64,000 nucleotides of DNA, from contig CACZFM010000002.1 of assembly GCA_902780495.1 (NCBI GenBank), positions 104,762-168,761 on the forward strand. The letters run 5' to 3'. The position numbers and the translations under genes are program-made. The notes under the pieces were generated by a model that made no database searches, had not been told where the DNA came from, and saw only the letters and a list, made by a program, of their open reading frames with translations. The number at the start of each line of letters is the position of its first letter. Position 1 is the first letter of the stretch. This DNA comes from an uncultured Bacteroidales bacterium (GTDB taxonomy: Bacteria > Bacteroidota > Bacteroidia > Bacteroidales > Paludibacteraceae). Of this stretch, positions 8,111 through 15,573 are shown one piece after another.

Positions 8111-10015
8111 ATGCAGAGTCAATATCAGCAAATCATAGAACTAATACGAAAAGGGGATGTCGTGTTATTTATCGGATCCGGATTTTCTATTAAAGCAGGT
8201 GCACCCAGTGGGAAGGACTTGTGTAAAATATTCTATGATGCATTGCCTGATAGAATAAAAAATGATGATAACTTAAAAACAGAATTTACGTTGCAAAAAT
8301 TGTCAGGAGTTTACGAAACTCATTATGGTAGAAATGCTTTAATAGATATACTCAAAAAAGCATTCAGTTTTGAGCGAAAAGACATCACAGATCAAGAACA
8401 ACTGGCAAATATTCCTTTATTCAAACATATCATTACAACAAACTATGATTCTTTAATTGAAGATGCGTATGCAAATGATTGTAATATAGTAGTAACAAAT
8501 TCAGATTTGTCAGAAATTGACCAACATAAAACCACTATATATAAAATTCATGGTGACTTTTCTTATCCGGATAATATTGTAATAACGCAAAAAGATTACA
8601 ATAAACTATATGACAAAAGTCAAGAAAATTTAATATGGGATACTGTACGTGCTGAGTTTTCTCGCCATAATGTTTTATTTATAGGATATAGCCTCTCGGA
8701 CCAAAACATTCAAATTCTAATAGAGAATGTTAAAAAGCAAATGGGGAATTCTGCTAAACAGTTGTTTGTTTTGATACCGAGTATAGGAGAAACAGAACGG
8801 TTGCAATTGGAAGGGTTCGGAGCAAAATATATTCAAGGAAAAGCAGAAGATTTATTCAACGAACTAATTCCAGCCCTTCAAAATCATATCGTAGAGGACT
8901 ACGAAGCAAAGAATACAAGTGTAGAAGATTGCGACCATTTTTTACGCGAATATGACTTACAAGCGGGATTTGAACTAGGAGGGGAAAATACACCGAATAG
9001 ATTAATCGCATTAAAAAGTGCTTCTGGAAAAGATATTCAGCATACGATAAACTTGTCTTTAGAAAAAAACAGGACCGAATCGTTACCGTATTATGATGAA
9101 AGATTTGATAATTTGCCTTTAAGGAAAATAGCAGATGTCCGAGGTTTCGAATATAGAGCTAATGATATTTTGATACGTCGCGATGAGAGTAAGGGTACAA
9201 TATATACATATCCGATTCCTAAAATAGGAGAAATATGTATATCAATACCACAGAAGCAAATCATTCAAAAGGCACCTTGTAGATTCTATGATAATGGTTT
9301 TGATCAATTGCAAATAGATGCGGATGCAGATATTGGGATTCTAGAAATCCTTATTCCAATACTACCGAATAGAGAAGAAGGCTTTAGATTTAGGCAAAAA
9401 GATAGATATACAAATAATAATACTGCAATTGCATGGGAAAATTTGTTTTCTGCATTATTCAGTGGATGTCAATTTTCATTAACCGTTATTTCTGGAGATA
9501 ATATCAGTAAAAATTTAACATATGCTTTTCCTAAAAGCAGATTAAAGCAAGAGAGAAAAGAATCAAAACAAGCATTGCAATATTATAAGTATATTCGCGA
9601 GATAGAATTATTAATGGGTTGCTGCTTTAATGAGTATGAGAATTTTTCGGCTGATAATTTGTTCGCTGCAGAAATTGTATATCATTATTTGAAAAAAGAA
9701 CCTTTAATTATTCGTCATTCTTCTAAAGGTTTTGAATATAAAATCGAGGTCTCGGAAACGACAATTAATCCAGAGGTAAAAAAGGAGTTTGCTTTTATAG
9801 AAAGTGTTCAAAATGTTCGTTGTGTCTTAAATGGAAAAGAATTTAAAATTCCTCACATGCAACGAATGTATCAAAGAAGTATACTTAAAAGTATAAAGAA
9901 AAATGAGAACAGTAATATAATATTACAATTCATTGATAAAGCAAAAGAACATAGAATACAATTAACAGATAAACCGTTACAAATAGAAACAGAAGAAGGA
10001 ATTGTTGAAGTATAA
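8111..10015 (+). CDS. SIR2-domain protein with long unknown C-terminal region (probable NADase defence effector)
   Basis: 634 residues. Residues about 1-270 are SIR2-like: GSGFSIKAGAPSG near residue 22, TTNYD at 109-113 with the catalytic-type Asn, KIHG with His147, and the GYSLSD segment. The remaining 360 residues match nothing I recognise and may sense phage. SIR2 proteins of this kind commonly deplete NAD+ in abortive anti-phage systems. The gene is markedly AT-rich against its neighbours, which suggests horizontal acquisition. It lies 36 bp after res in the same direction and may share the transcript. Confidence 0.8.
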   Translation: MQSQYQQIIELIRKGDVVLFIGSGFSIKAGAPSGKDLCKIFYDALPDRIKNDDNLKTEFTLQKLSGVYETHYGRNALIDILKKAFSFERKDITDQEQLANIPLFKHIITTNYDSLIEDAYANDCNIVVTNSDLSEIDQHKTTIYKIHGDFSYPDNIVITQKDYNKLYDKSQENLIWDTVRAEFSRHNVLFIGYSLSDQNIQILIENVKKQMGNSAKQLFVLIPSIGETERLQLEGFGAKYIQGKAEDLFNELIPALQNHIVEDYEAKNTSVEDCDHFLREYDLQAGFELGGENTPNRLIALKSASGKDIQHTINLSLEKNRTESLPYYDERFDNLPLRKIADVRGFEYRANDILIRRDESKGTIYTYPIPKIGEICISIPQKQIIQKAPCRFYDNGFDQLQIDADADIGILEILIPILPNREEGFRFRQKDRYTNNNTAIAWENLFSALFSGCQFSLTVISGDNISKNLTYAFPKSRLKQERKESKQALQYYKYIREIELLMGCCFNEYENFSADNLFAAEIVYHYLKKEPLIIRHSSKGFEYKIEVSETTINPEVKKEFAFIESVQNVRCVLNGKEFKIPHMQRMYQRSILKSIKKNENSNIILQFIDKAKEHRIQLTDKPLQIETEEGIVEV

Positions 10016-10035
10016 TACTGAATTAAAATAACACC

Positions 10036-10197
10036 ATGCCCTGTCCATATAATAATATAGATTGCCTTTGTACGAAAGAGGGATGTCCGCGTCACGGTCT
10101 CTGTTGTGCCTGCGTCGCACATCATAAAGCCGCCGGAACCAAACTCCCCGCCTGCCTCCGAGCAGATGATGATGTCATCTTTCTCCACTTTCTTTAG
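10036..10197 (+). pseudogene. Cys-rich small protein (DUF6485-like), 3' end replaced
   Basis: An ATG at 10036 opens a 53-codon frame starting MPCPYNNIDCLCTKEGCP, followed by GLCCACVAHH and LPAC. This Cys pattern matches my recollection of the short DUF6485-type proteins of anaerobes. The recognisable part stops near residue 42 (base about 10161). The last 11 codons read through antisense resolvase sequence before a chance stop, so the true C-terminus seems lost. No metal site has been demonstrated; metal binding is inferred from the Cys spacing. Confidence 0.55.
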
Positions 10198-10362
10198 CAA
10201 CACCCCTAATTGTCGTTTGTTGTAGTTCTTTGTGCCGGAGATAGTTTCTTCTATCCAACCGTCAATACACATGTTATCCACTTTGCAGAACCTCTCAATC
10301 TCAAATCGCTGGTTCTCGACCGTCTGCTTGTCAGAACTTACGCGAATGTAACCATAAATCAT
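10156..10362 (-). pseudogene. Serine recombinase (resolvase/invertase) N-terminal remnant
   Basis: Reading left from the ATG at 10360-10362, the first 69 residues are a resolvase catalytic domain: MIYGYIRVSSDKQTVENQ with the catalytic-type Ser, then KKVEKDDIIICSE. A whole enzyme would continue with SRLGR and a DNA-binding helix. Here the frame enters unrelated sequence right after CSE. The break falls at 10156-10161, exactly where the neighbouring Cys-rich gene also breaks. This looks like a deletion or insertion scar of a mobile element. Confidence 0.75.
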
Positions 10363-10432
10363 CTTTTTTGACACAAATATGCAAAAAAAATCACATAAAA
10401 ACAAGCTTAATCGACAAAAAAGAAGATTTTTC

Positions 10433-10463
10433 TTGCCGGTATCGGAATTTTTTAGTACCTTTG
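10433..10463 (+). promoter_or_regulatory. Promoter of the Fic gene
   Basis: TTG at 10433-10435 and TACCTTTG at 10456-10463 are separated by 20 bp, about 30 bp before the start codon. Confidence 0.75.
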
Positions 10464-10491
10464 CCGCGGATTTTGATTAAAACTTGCCGAT

Positions 10492-11373
10492 ATGGATTTT
10501 ATTTCTGTTACCCAATTCGCTCAAAAATATGGTGTGAACGAGCGCACCGTGCGCAATTATTGTGCTGCAGGTAAGATACAAGGCGCATTTTTAACAGGTA
10601 AGACATGGAATATTCCTGCTGATGCAGCCCTGCCACACAAAAGCAAGAAACGCTTGTCTCCATTACTATCTAGACTGCGAGAGGAAAAAGAAACCAAACT
10701 GAAGGGCGGCATCTATCACCGTACGCAGATAGACCTTACATACAACTCCAACCATATTGAGGGAAGCCGTTTGACCAAAGAGCAAACGCGTTATATCTTT
10801 GAGACCAACACACTTGGCATTACTTCCGAAAACACGCGCATTGATGATATTATGGAAACGGTTAATCACTTCCGCTGCGTGGATTATATAATTGACCACG
10901 CGACTGACAAAATCACCGAAGCACATATCAAAGAACTGCACCGCATTCTCAAATCCAACACCTCAGACAGCCAGAAGTCTTGGTTCGCAGTTGGAGATTA
11001 CAAACGTCTTGCCAATGAAGTGGGAGGCGAAGAAACCGTCCTTCCTCAAGACGTACACAAGCACATGAAAGATTTGCTTGCTGACTACAACCATCTCAAG
11101 GTCATTGAATTAGAGCATATTCTTGATTTCCACGTACAGTTTGAACGTATTCACCCTTTCCAAGACGGCAATGGCCGTGTGGGACGGTTACTATTGTTCT
11201 GGCAATGCTTGCAGACAGCTGTTGTGCCGTTTATCATCACAGAAAACTTGCGTTTGTACTATTACCGCGGCATCCAAAATTGGGGACACACAAACGGTTA
11301 CTTGACTGACACTTGTCTTACCGCCCAAGACGAATACAAAGCCATATTGAATTATTTCCAAATCAAATATTAG
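10492..11373 (+). CDS. Fic-domain protein with N-terminal helix-turn-helix
   Basis: 293 residues. Residues 1-45 are an HTH (SVTQFAQKYGVNERTVRNYCAAGKI). The Fic core has HPFQDGNGRVGR starting at His221, a complete active-site motif. The inhibitory motif SNHIEG (Ser86-Gly91, Glu90) lies before the core, as in class II Fic proteins. Fic enzymes usually transfer AMP to a protein hydroxyl; the inhibitory Glu keeps the enzyme quiet. The target is unknown. The gene has its own promoter and a terminator, so it is a single-gene unit, perhaps self-regulated through its HTH. Confidence 0.88.
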   Translation: MDFISVTQFAQKYGVNERTVRNYCAAGKIQGAFLTGKTWNIPADAALPHKSKKRLSPLLSRLREEKETKLKGGIYHRTQIDLTYNSNHIEGSRLTKEQTRYIFETNTLGITSENTRIDDIMETVNHFRCVDYIIDHATDKITEAHIKELHRILKSNTSDSQKSWFAVGDYKRLANEVGGEETVLPQDVHKHMKDLLADYNHLKVIELEHILDFHVQFERIHPFQDGNGRVGRLLLFWQCLQTAVVPFIITENLRLYYYRGIQNWGHTNGYLTDTCLTAQDEYKAILNYFQIKY

Positions 11374-11441
11374 AATACAAAGCTCATTCTACTTCAGTAA
11401 CCATCGTCGATAAAGTGGTTTACTGGTAAAGTTTACTATGC

Positions 11442-11474
11442 ATAAAATCGCCTGCGAAAAACAGGCGATTTTAT
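11442..11474. terminator. Bidirectional-looking terminator after the Fic gene
   Basis: A perfect 13-bp stem ATAAAATCGCCTG / CAGGCGATTTTAT with a 7-nt loop. Confidence 0.75.
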
Positions 11475-11534
11475 ATTTCCTTACACCATTCGCTAGAAAA
11501 ATAAACATTTTATACATTTTTTATTCAAGAAATT

Positions 11535-11564
11535 TTGCCATATCAAAAATTTATTGTAATTTTG
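11535..11564 (+). promoter_or_regulatory. Promoter of the 11.6-13 kb small-gene cluster
   Basis: TTG at 11535-11537 and TAATTTTG at 11557-11564, spacing 19 bp. The AT-rich spacer lacks the common A-tract. Confidence 0.6.
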
Positions 11565-11607
11565 CAAAGTATTTTGAAAAATAAATCAAAAAGAAAGCAA
11601 AAATAAA

Positions 11608-12009
11608 ATGATTGGTGAAGTTATAAATGCCAAAGATTATAGCCTGAAACCTAAGGCCACAATTCAACAAACAGGCAAAACGGGTTTTAATACAGATGCC
11701 ATTGACCAGCTTAAAATTGACGAAACAAAAGCCGTCATCCTTGCGCCGGACACACAGGACAAGAAGGTGCTCTATATGGCGGTCGTCAATGCAGATAGCA
11801 ATGACTGTGCGTTTGCTATACGCAAATCCGGTGCATATTTCTATATCAATACCAAGCAACTGTTTGACCACATGGAATATGACTATATCAAGCAAACGAT
11901 TATTTTTGATCTCGTCCGCTGCGATAAGTATGACGAAGCCATTGGCGGCGAGTGTTATAAAATGTCTGCCCGCTTCAAACCGCGAACGGCAGAGGAAAAC
12001 GACGAGTAA
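11608..12009 (+). CDS. Uncharacterised 133-residue protein
   Basis: A soluble, mixed alpha/beta protein starting MIGEVINAKDYSL, with an acidic tail (TAEENDE). No signal peptide, membrane helix or known motif is visible. It is the first gene after the promoter at 11535. The next frame begins 3 bp after its stop, so it belongs to an operon with the two motif-sharing genes. No function can be given. Confidence 0.65.
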   Translation: MIGEVINAKDYSLKPKATIQQTGKTGFNTDAIDQLKIDETKAVILAPDTQDKKVLYMAVVNADSNDCAFAIRKSGAYFYINTKQLFDHMEYDYIKQTIIFDLVRCDKYDEAIGGECYKMSARFKPRTAEENDE

Positions 12010-12012
12010 TTA

Positions 12013-12339
12013 GTGGAAACCGACAACCTTAACATAGAAGCCTTACTTGATTTCTCTAAACAGCAGAATGGACTGATCGAAGGACATCAAAAAGCAATGC
12101 AGCAAGTGCTCGCTACCCAAGAGCAGTTGCGCGTTGCACTCTTCCGCGAGCATCAACGAGCCAACAATTTGGATAAGGAGAACAAAGCCCTAAAAAAGCA
12201 AATCGACCAACTCTCACTATGGTACCATAACAATACCTATAACATCCAAGGAGACTATATCGCCGGAGACAAGCATGTCGGAGCACATATAGATAACGTC
12301 CAATCCGGAGCCATCGGCGCCCAAACAACCAAAGATTAA
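12013..12339 (+). CDS. Coiled-coil protein with C-terminal GDY-KHV-GAIGAQ motif
   Basis: 108 residues starting at GTG, 3 bp after the previous stop. Residues about 15-70 are heptad-rich and should form a coiled coil (NNLDKENKALKKQIDQL). Residues 76-104 carry YNIQGDYIAGDKHV followed by IDNVQSGAIGAQ. The same pattern stands at the N-terminus of the next gene's product. Short Gly/Asn motifs of the GDxxxGDK kind are known near signalling modules in bacterial conflict systems. A homotypic contact between the two proteins is my inference. Confidence 0.6.
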   Translation: METDNLNIEALLDFSKQQNGLIEGHQKAMQQVLATQEQLRVALFREHQRANNLDKENKALKKQIDQLSLWYHNNTYNIQGDYIAGDKHVGAHIDNVQSGAIGAQTTKD

Positions 12340-12396
12340 AGAGCTTTGCGGAGAAAAAACAACTTATTCACCGCAAATATGCGGAGATTAGTAACC

Positions 12397-12957
12397 ATGG
12401 AAGACAACGCTAAAACAATTATCAACGTAGCCGGTGACTATGTGCAATCAAAGCACGTAGATTACGAGATTAACAATGTCGAAGCCGGCGGCATCGGCAT
12501 CCAATTCGTCAATGGAAACAAGACAAGCACCAAACCGTCTGTTTCTAAAACAACACTACGGATTAAGACACCCCAACTGCAAACTGCCACATTCAAATAC
12601 CGCTATGGAGACAAATATTTCACTCCTATCACCAAACTTTATCAATGCCTGCTAAATGCCAAATGGATTGCCGCAGATACGAAACCGGACGACTTTCTTG
12701 CCATCTTCTCAGGCCAAGAATCAACGGCTCGCGTCAAATGGATTGCCAAACCGGCCTATCTTTACTATCTTATACGGAAAGCAGTAGAATCAGAACTGAT
12801 ATATATTCCCGACGGAGGAAAGATTTGGCAGATAACTGAAAGCCACTTCACCGATAGTAATCGCCGTCCGCTACATGATTTACACAAACAGAAAGAACCT
12901 AAAACGGCTATCCCGGCTATCGAAACTATGCTCCGGATATTAGAACCTTCGGCGTAA
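12397..12957 (+). CDS. Uncharacterised protein with N-terminal GDY-KHV-GGIGIQ motif
   Basis: 186 residues from the ATG at 12397; ATG 12379 and TTG 12346 in frame are also possible. Residues 9-36 (INVAGDYVQSKHV, then INNVEAGGIGIQ) align with the C-terminus of the preceding gene's product, about 14 identical positions. The rest is an alpha/beta domain with a VKWIAKPAYLYYLIRKAV segment that loosely recalls RteC-type winged helices of Bacteroides, a weak similarity only. The gene pair lies between clear terminators and reads as one operon with the 133-residue gene. Confidence 0.6.
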   Translation: MEDNAKTIINVAGDYVQSKHVDYEINNVEAGGIGIQFVNGNKTSTKPSVSKTTLRIKTPQLQTATFKYRYGDKYFTPITKLYQCLLNAKWIAADTKPDDFLAIFSGQESTARVKWIAKPAYLYYLIRKAVESELIYIPDGGKIWQITESHFTDSNRRPLHDLHKQKEPKTAIPAIETMLRILEPSA

Positions 12958-13000
12958 TCTTCGGCACAAAGATAATTTTCTTCAAAAAAAAATCACTAAT

Positions 13001-13034
13001 CGGGAGACCCTGAAAATCAAGGTCTCTCGTTTTC
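13001..13034 (+). terminator. Terminator of the small-gene cluster
   Basis: A 9-bp stem CGGGAGACC / GGTCTCTCG with one G-T pair and an 11-nt loop, followed by a T-rich run. Confidence 0.7.
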
Positions 13035-13065
13035 TTCATATACATTCCTACTTTTCTATTCTGGT

Positions 13066-13104
13066 AATCTTCGGCGTAAAACCGCTTCCGTGCCGAAGAT
13101 TTTT
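13066..13104. repeat. Inverted repeat AATCTTCGGC / GCCGAAGATT followed by T5
   Basis: 10-bp arms at 13066-13075 and 13092-13101. The left arm with its flank is also repeated directly at 12948-12967 (CTTCGGCGTAATCTTCGGCAC region). This could be a second terminator or a regulator site before the gene at 13185. The short repeats suggest local duplication. Confidence 0.45.
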
Positions 13105-13184
13105 GCAGCATTATTATAGAAGCACGTCCCGAAAAGGACAAGCAAAATTATCAATGTTTTTGTTCATTAAAATTATAAGTTATT

Positions 13185-13448
13185 ATGAAAACAAAAAATG
13201 TAGTAAAAATCACCATCCCCTGCCAATCCGCAGAGGAGATGCAGAAAGCCAAAGAGGCTGTCCTCTATCATCTCGAAACACTCTCTCCCAAACTCTCCGT
13301 CAAAGGACATACCCTTACGGTCTCGGTCGTTCCGCTTGACCCAAAACTCTTCCTTCCCGACGAAGCCTGCGACATCATCCGCCGCACCTTGGCACAGTCG
13401 CTTACTTTCAACCACGAATGGACGTGCACGCTCCATATAATCAACTAA
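13185..13448 (+). CDS. Small uncharacterised protein (87 aa)
   Basis: Starts MKTKNVVKITIPC and is predicted to alternate beta and alpha. It contains Cys13, Cys72 and Cys82 but no metal motif. No signal peptide. It precedes by 33 bp a member of the three-copy small protein family, so the two are probably cotranscribed. No family recognised. Confidence 0.55.
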   Translation: MKTKNVVKITIPCQSAEEMQKAKEAVLYHLETLSPKLSVKGHTLTVSVVPLDPKLFLPDEACDIIRRTLAQSLTFNHEWTCTLHIIN

Positions 13449-13481
13449 CTTAATTATTAACCCCTAAAAAAACGAAAAAGT

Positions 13482-13793
13482 ATGAGCCAAATCAAACCAA
13501 TGGAATTAGTAGAGTCCATGCACGGCAAAATCTGCGAACATTCCGACATGTATTTCTTCCGCCGCAACGGAAAAGTCTTCTCCGGCAAAATCTGTTATCC
13601 TTACAAGGGTGACCCCTCTGCCAACCAACTGGCGGCACGCGCCAAGTTCCGTACTGCACAAACAGCTGCCAAAACGGCACTGGCAGACAGCGCACAACGG
13701 GCAGTCTACGAAACAGCATTCAAGCGCCAGAAAAAGTACACCACGCTCTATGGCTACGTCTTCGCACAAGAGTACGCCAAACTGGCAGAATAA
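13482..13793 (+). CDS. Small conserved Bacteroidota protein, paralogue 1 of 3
   Basis: 103 residues. It aligns along its length with the proteins at 14245 and 39468: an N-terminal (D)P..(I/V)...GK(I/L) segment, a basic middle, a central LAARAKFRTAQTAAKTAL helix and a C-terminal YGYVFAQEYAKL helix. This kind of protein occurs in several copies in many Bacteroides and Prevotella genomes without a known role. It is basic overall and could contact nucleic acid, but no evidence here shows this. Confidence 0.6.
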   Translation: MSQIKPMELVESMHGKICEHSDMYFFRRNGKVFSGKICYPYKGDPSANQLAARAKFRTAQTAAKTALADSAQRAVYETAFKRQKKYTTLYGYVFAQEYAKLAE

Positions 13794-13803
13794 CAGCTAA
13801 CAA

Positions 13804-13833
13804 TTTAACAGTTTAACAATTTAACGATTTAAC
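13804..13833 (+). repeat. 8-bp tandem repeat (TTTAACRR, 3.75 units)
   Basis: TTTAACAG, TTTAACAA, TTTAACGA and a final TTTAAC end one base before the ATG of the lipoprotein gene. Its position in the translation-initiation region means that a change in unit number could alter translation. Confidence 0.8.
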
Positions 13834-14004
13834 ATGAAAAAAAACCTGATTATCCTGGCATTAGGAATGGCTTTGGTAGCATTATCTTCGTGCAATGTGA
13901 CTCGTGTAGTGACGAATGAGAGTCAGTACCTCACTCGTGGCGACACCTCCGTTGTCATCCAGACCAAAACCGTAGAAACCTACAATGCCGAAAAGCACCT
14001 CTAA
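13834..14004 (+). CDS. Tiny lipoprotein (56 aa)
   Basis: The product starts MKKNLIILALGMALVALSSC: a short basic n-region, hydrophobic h-region and lipobox LSSC with Cys20. The mature part is only 36 residues (NVTRVVTNESQYLTRGD, then VVIQTKTVETYNAEK). Similar TRxVT...RGDTxVxIxTKTVE lipoproteins occur in Bacteroidota beside these small basic proteins. It is probably anchored in the outer or inner membrane; function unknown. Confidence 0.7.
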   Translation: MKKNLIILALGMALVALSSCNVTRVVTNESQYLTRGDTSVVIQTKTVETYNAEKHL

Positions 14005-14040
14005 ACCCTAAACGCTAAACGTTAATCCCTAAACGGATTA

Positions 14041-14205
14041 GTTCTGTTCTTTTCAGTTCCTCCCGTAGGGATTGTTGGATATGTGCTCCGGAGCGACAGG
14101 GGATTCCGCGCATGGGGCGTGGAACACTGGAGGTGCCCGAGGGGACGGGCAGTCGCGGAGCGAGCATATATCACGCAGTCCTTTAAGAACTGAAAAGAAC
14201 AAGAC
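14041..14205. ncRNA. Candidate structured RNA or hairpin element, family not recognised
   Basis: A 240-bp gap holds a nested fold. The outer stem is a perfect 14-bp repeat, GTTCTTTTCAGTTC at 14046-14059 and its complement at 14187-14200. Inside, ATATGTGCTCCG at 14079-14090 pairs with CGGAGC-gag-CATAT at 14156-14169. Two hairpins sit in the middle: TTCCGCGC/GCGTGGAA at 14104-14124 and TGCCCG/CGGGCA at 14134-14151. The middle is GC-richer than its surroundings. The closed outer stem with inner bulges resembles a 6S-like architecture in outline, but I cannot assign a family or a strand. Confidence 0.45.
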
Positions 14206-14244
14206 GAAGTCTTAATCCTTAATTCCTTAACTCTTTAACTCATT

Positions 14245-14577
14245 ATGTCAAACGTAAAGTTTCTGGACCCGATAGACCATATTTCGGGCAAGTTGAGCGC
14301 CAAAACGCGCGTAACCTATTGTCACCGTGAGGCTTCCAAACGGAACTTCACCCAAATCCGCGGAAAGCGTAACCTCGAAAACTATCCGTACACCGCACGA
14401 GAACTGGCGCAACAGTTGCGGTTCAAGACCGTAGCGGCCGCTGTCCGTCAGCGTATCAACGGTCCTACGCGTGAGCAAGATTTGATAGCGTACCACGCTT
14501 CCGGCTATGCGGGCACATTCCGTCAGTGGCTGTTCCAGCAAGAGCTCGCAGCGTATGATGCCCAACAAGGCGAGTAA
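14245..14577 (+). CDS. Small conserved Bacteroidota protein, paralogue 2 of 3
   Basis: 110 residues, starting MSNVKFLDPIDHISGKL, with central LAQQLRFKTVAAAVRQRI and C-terminal FRQWLFQQELAAY. It aligns with the products at 13482 and 39468; LRFKTA/V is shared exactly with the latter. It is very basic in the middle. It follows the structured element by 40 bp and is closed by a terminator. No function known. Confidence 0.62.
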   Translation: MSNVKFLDPIDHISGKLSAKTRVTYCHREASKRNFTQIRGKRNLENYPYTARELAQQLRFKTVAAAVRQRINGPTREQDLIAYHASGYAGTFRQWLFQQELAAYDAQQGE

Positions 14578-14610
14578 GCTCCGCAAAAGTGATCTTTGAT
14601 GTATTGAAAA

Positions 14611-14643
14611 AAAGGGGCATGGCACGCCGCCATGCTCTTTTTT
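14611..14643 (+). terminator. Rho-independent terminator
   Basis: GCATGGC / GCCATGC with a 5-nt loop, extended by A/T pairs and ending in T6. Confidence 0.85.
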
Positions 14644-14654
14644 GCAAAAAATAT

Positions 14655-14685
14655 TTGCATATCTCAAAAAAAAGTTGTAATTTTG
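14655..14685 (+). promoter_or_regulatory. Promoter of the nadC operon
   Basis: TTG at 14655-14657 and TAATTTTG at 14678-14685, spacing 20 bp with the A8 tract. Confidence 0.8.
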
Positions 14686-14706
14686 CAGCGTGAAAAAAAT
14701 GATACT

Positions 14707-15573
14707 ATGAATACCTACGAACTGAGAAAACTGATTGAAATCTGGTTCAACGAAGACATCCGAGATGGAGACCATACCTCGCTGTGCTGTATCCCACCCT
14801 CCCAAACAGGCTGCCAACAACTGATAATCAAAGCAGAAGGTATCCTCGCCGGTGTGGAAATAGCCAAAGAGGTTATCAACTACTTCGACCCCACCCTGCG
14901 CATGGAACAGTTCCTGCATGACGGCGACCACGTCAAACCGGGAGACATCGCCTTCCGCGTTTACGGCAAAGAACTCAGCCTCCTGCAAGTGGAACGAACC
15001 ATGCTGAACATCATGCAACGCATGTCCGGCATCGCCACAACAACCCATGCCTACCAGTCGCTGATAGCCGACACCGGCTGCCATGTGCTGGATACACGCA
15101 AAACGACTCCCGGACTCCGTATGCTCGAGAAAGAAGCCGTGAAAATAGGCGGTGGCATGAACCACCGTATCGGACTCTTCGACATGATTCTGTTGAAAGA
15201 CAACCATGTGGACTTTGCAGGCGGCATCACCGCCGCCCTGACCCGCGCCCGTGACTACTGCCAACAGAAAAAGAAAGACCTCAAAATAGAAATCGAAACG
15301 CGTAACATGGCGGAGATAGAAGAAGCACTGACCACAGGCATACCCGACCGTATCATGCTGGACAATTTCACACCCGAACAGACACGCGAAGCCGTGCAGT
15401 TCATCCGTAACTGGAAACAAGACAAATACATAGAGATAGAAAGTAGCGGCAATATCCGCCTCGAGACCATCCGTTCGTATGCAGAGACAGGCGTGGACTT
15501 TGTGTCCGTAGGCGCCCTGACACACTCGGTGAAATCGCTGGATATGTCGTTCAAAGCCGTAAAAGACCTATGA
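14707..15573 (+). CDS. nadC: Quinolinate phosphoribosyltransferase (nicotinate-nucleotide pyrophosphorylase)
   Basis: 288 residues, usual length. It makes nicotinate mononucleotide from quinolinate and PRPP in de novo NAD synthesis. Visible motifs are EDIRDGDHTS near the N-terminus, the substrate-binding RKTTPGLR (Arg131-Lys132), the KIGGGMNHR loop and LKDNH. The in-frame upstream ATG at 14632 lies before the promoter and is not used; ATG 14707 is 22 bp after the -7 box. The stop overlaps the next start (ATGA). Confidence 0.95.
   Translation: MNTYELRKLIEIWFNEDIRDGDHTSLCCIPPSQTGCQQLIIKAEGILAGVEIAKEVINYFDPTLRMEQFLHDGDHVKPGDIAFRVYGKELSLLQVERTMLNIMQRMSGIATTTHAYQSLIADTGCHVLDTRKTTPGLRMLEKEAVKIGGGMNHRIGLFDMILLKDNHVDFAGGITAALTRARDYCQQKKKDLKIEIETRNMAEIEEALTTGIPDRIMLDNFTPEQTREAVQFIRNWKQDKYIEIESSGNIRLETIRSYAETGVDFVSVGALTHSVKSLDMSFKAVKDL

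Noticed and set aside
12948..13101. Integron- or transposon-like ends formed by the AATCTTCGGC repeats
   Set aside because: No transposase or integrase nearby and no target duplication; the arms are short and fit a terminator or local duplication.
14248..15525. Long minus-strand open frame opposite the 14245 gene and nadC
   Set aside because: Its product is low in recognisable motifs and rich in Cys/His/Phe from antisense codons; nadC on the other strand is certain. The same holds for the antisense frames at 16041-17285, 17414-18943 and 35409-36617.
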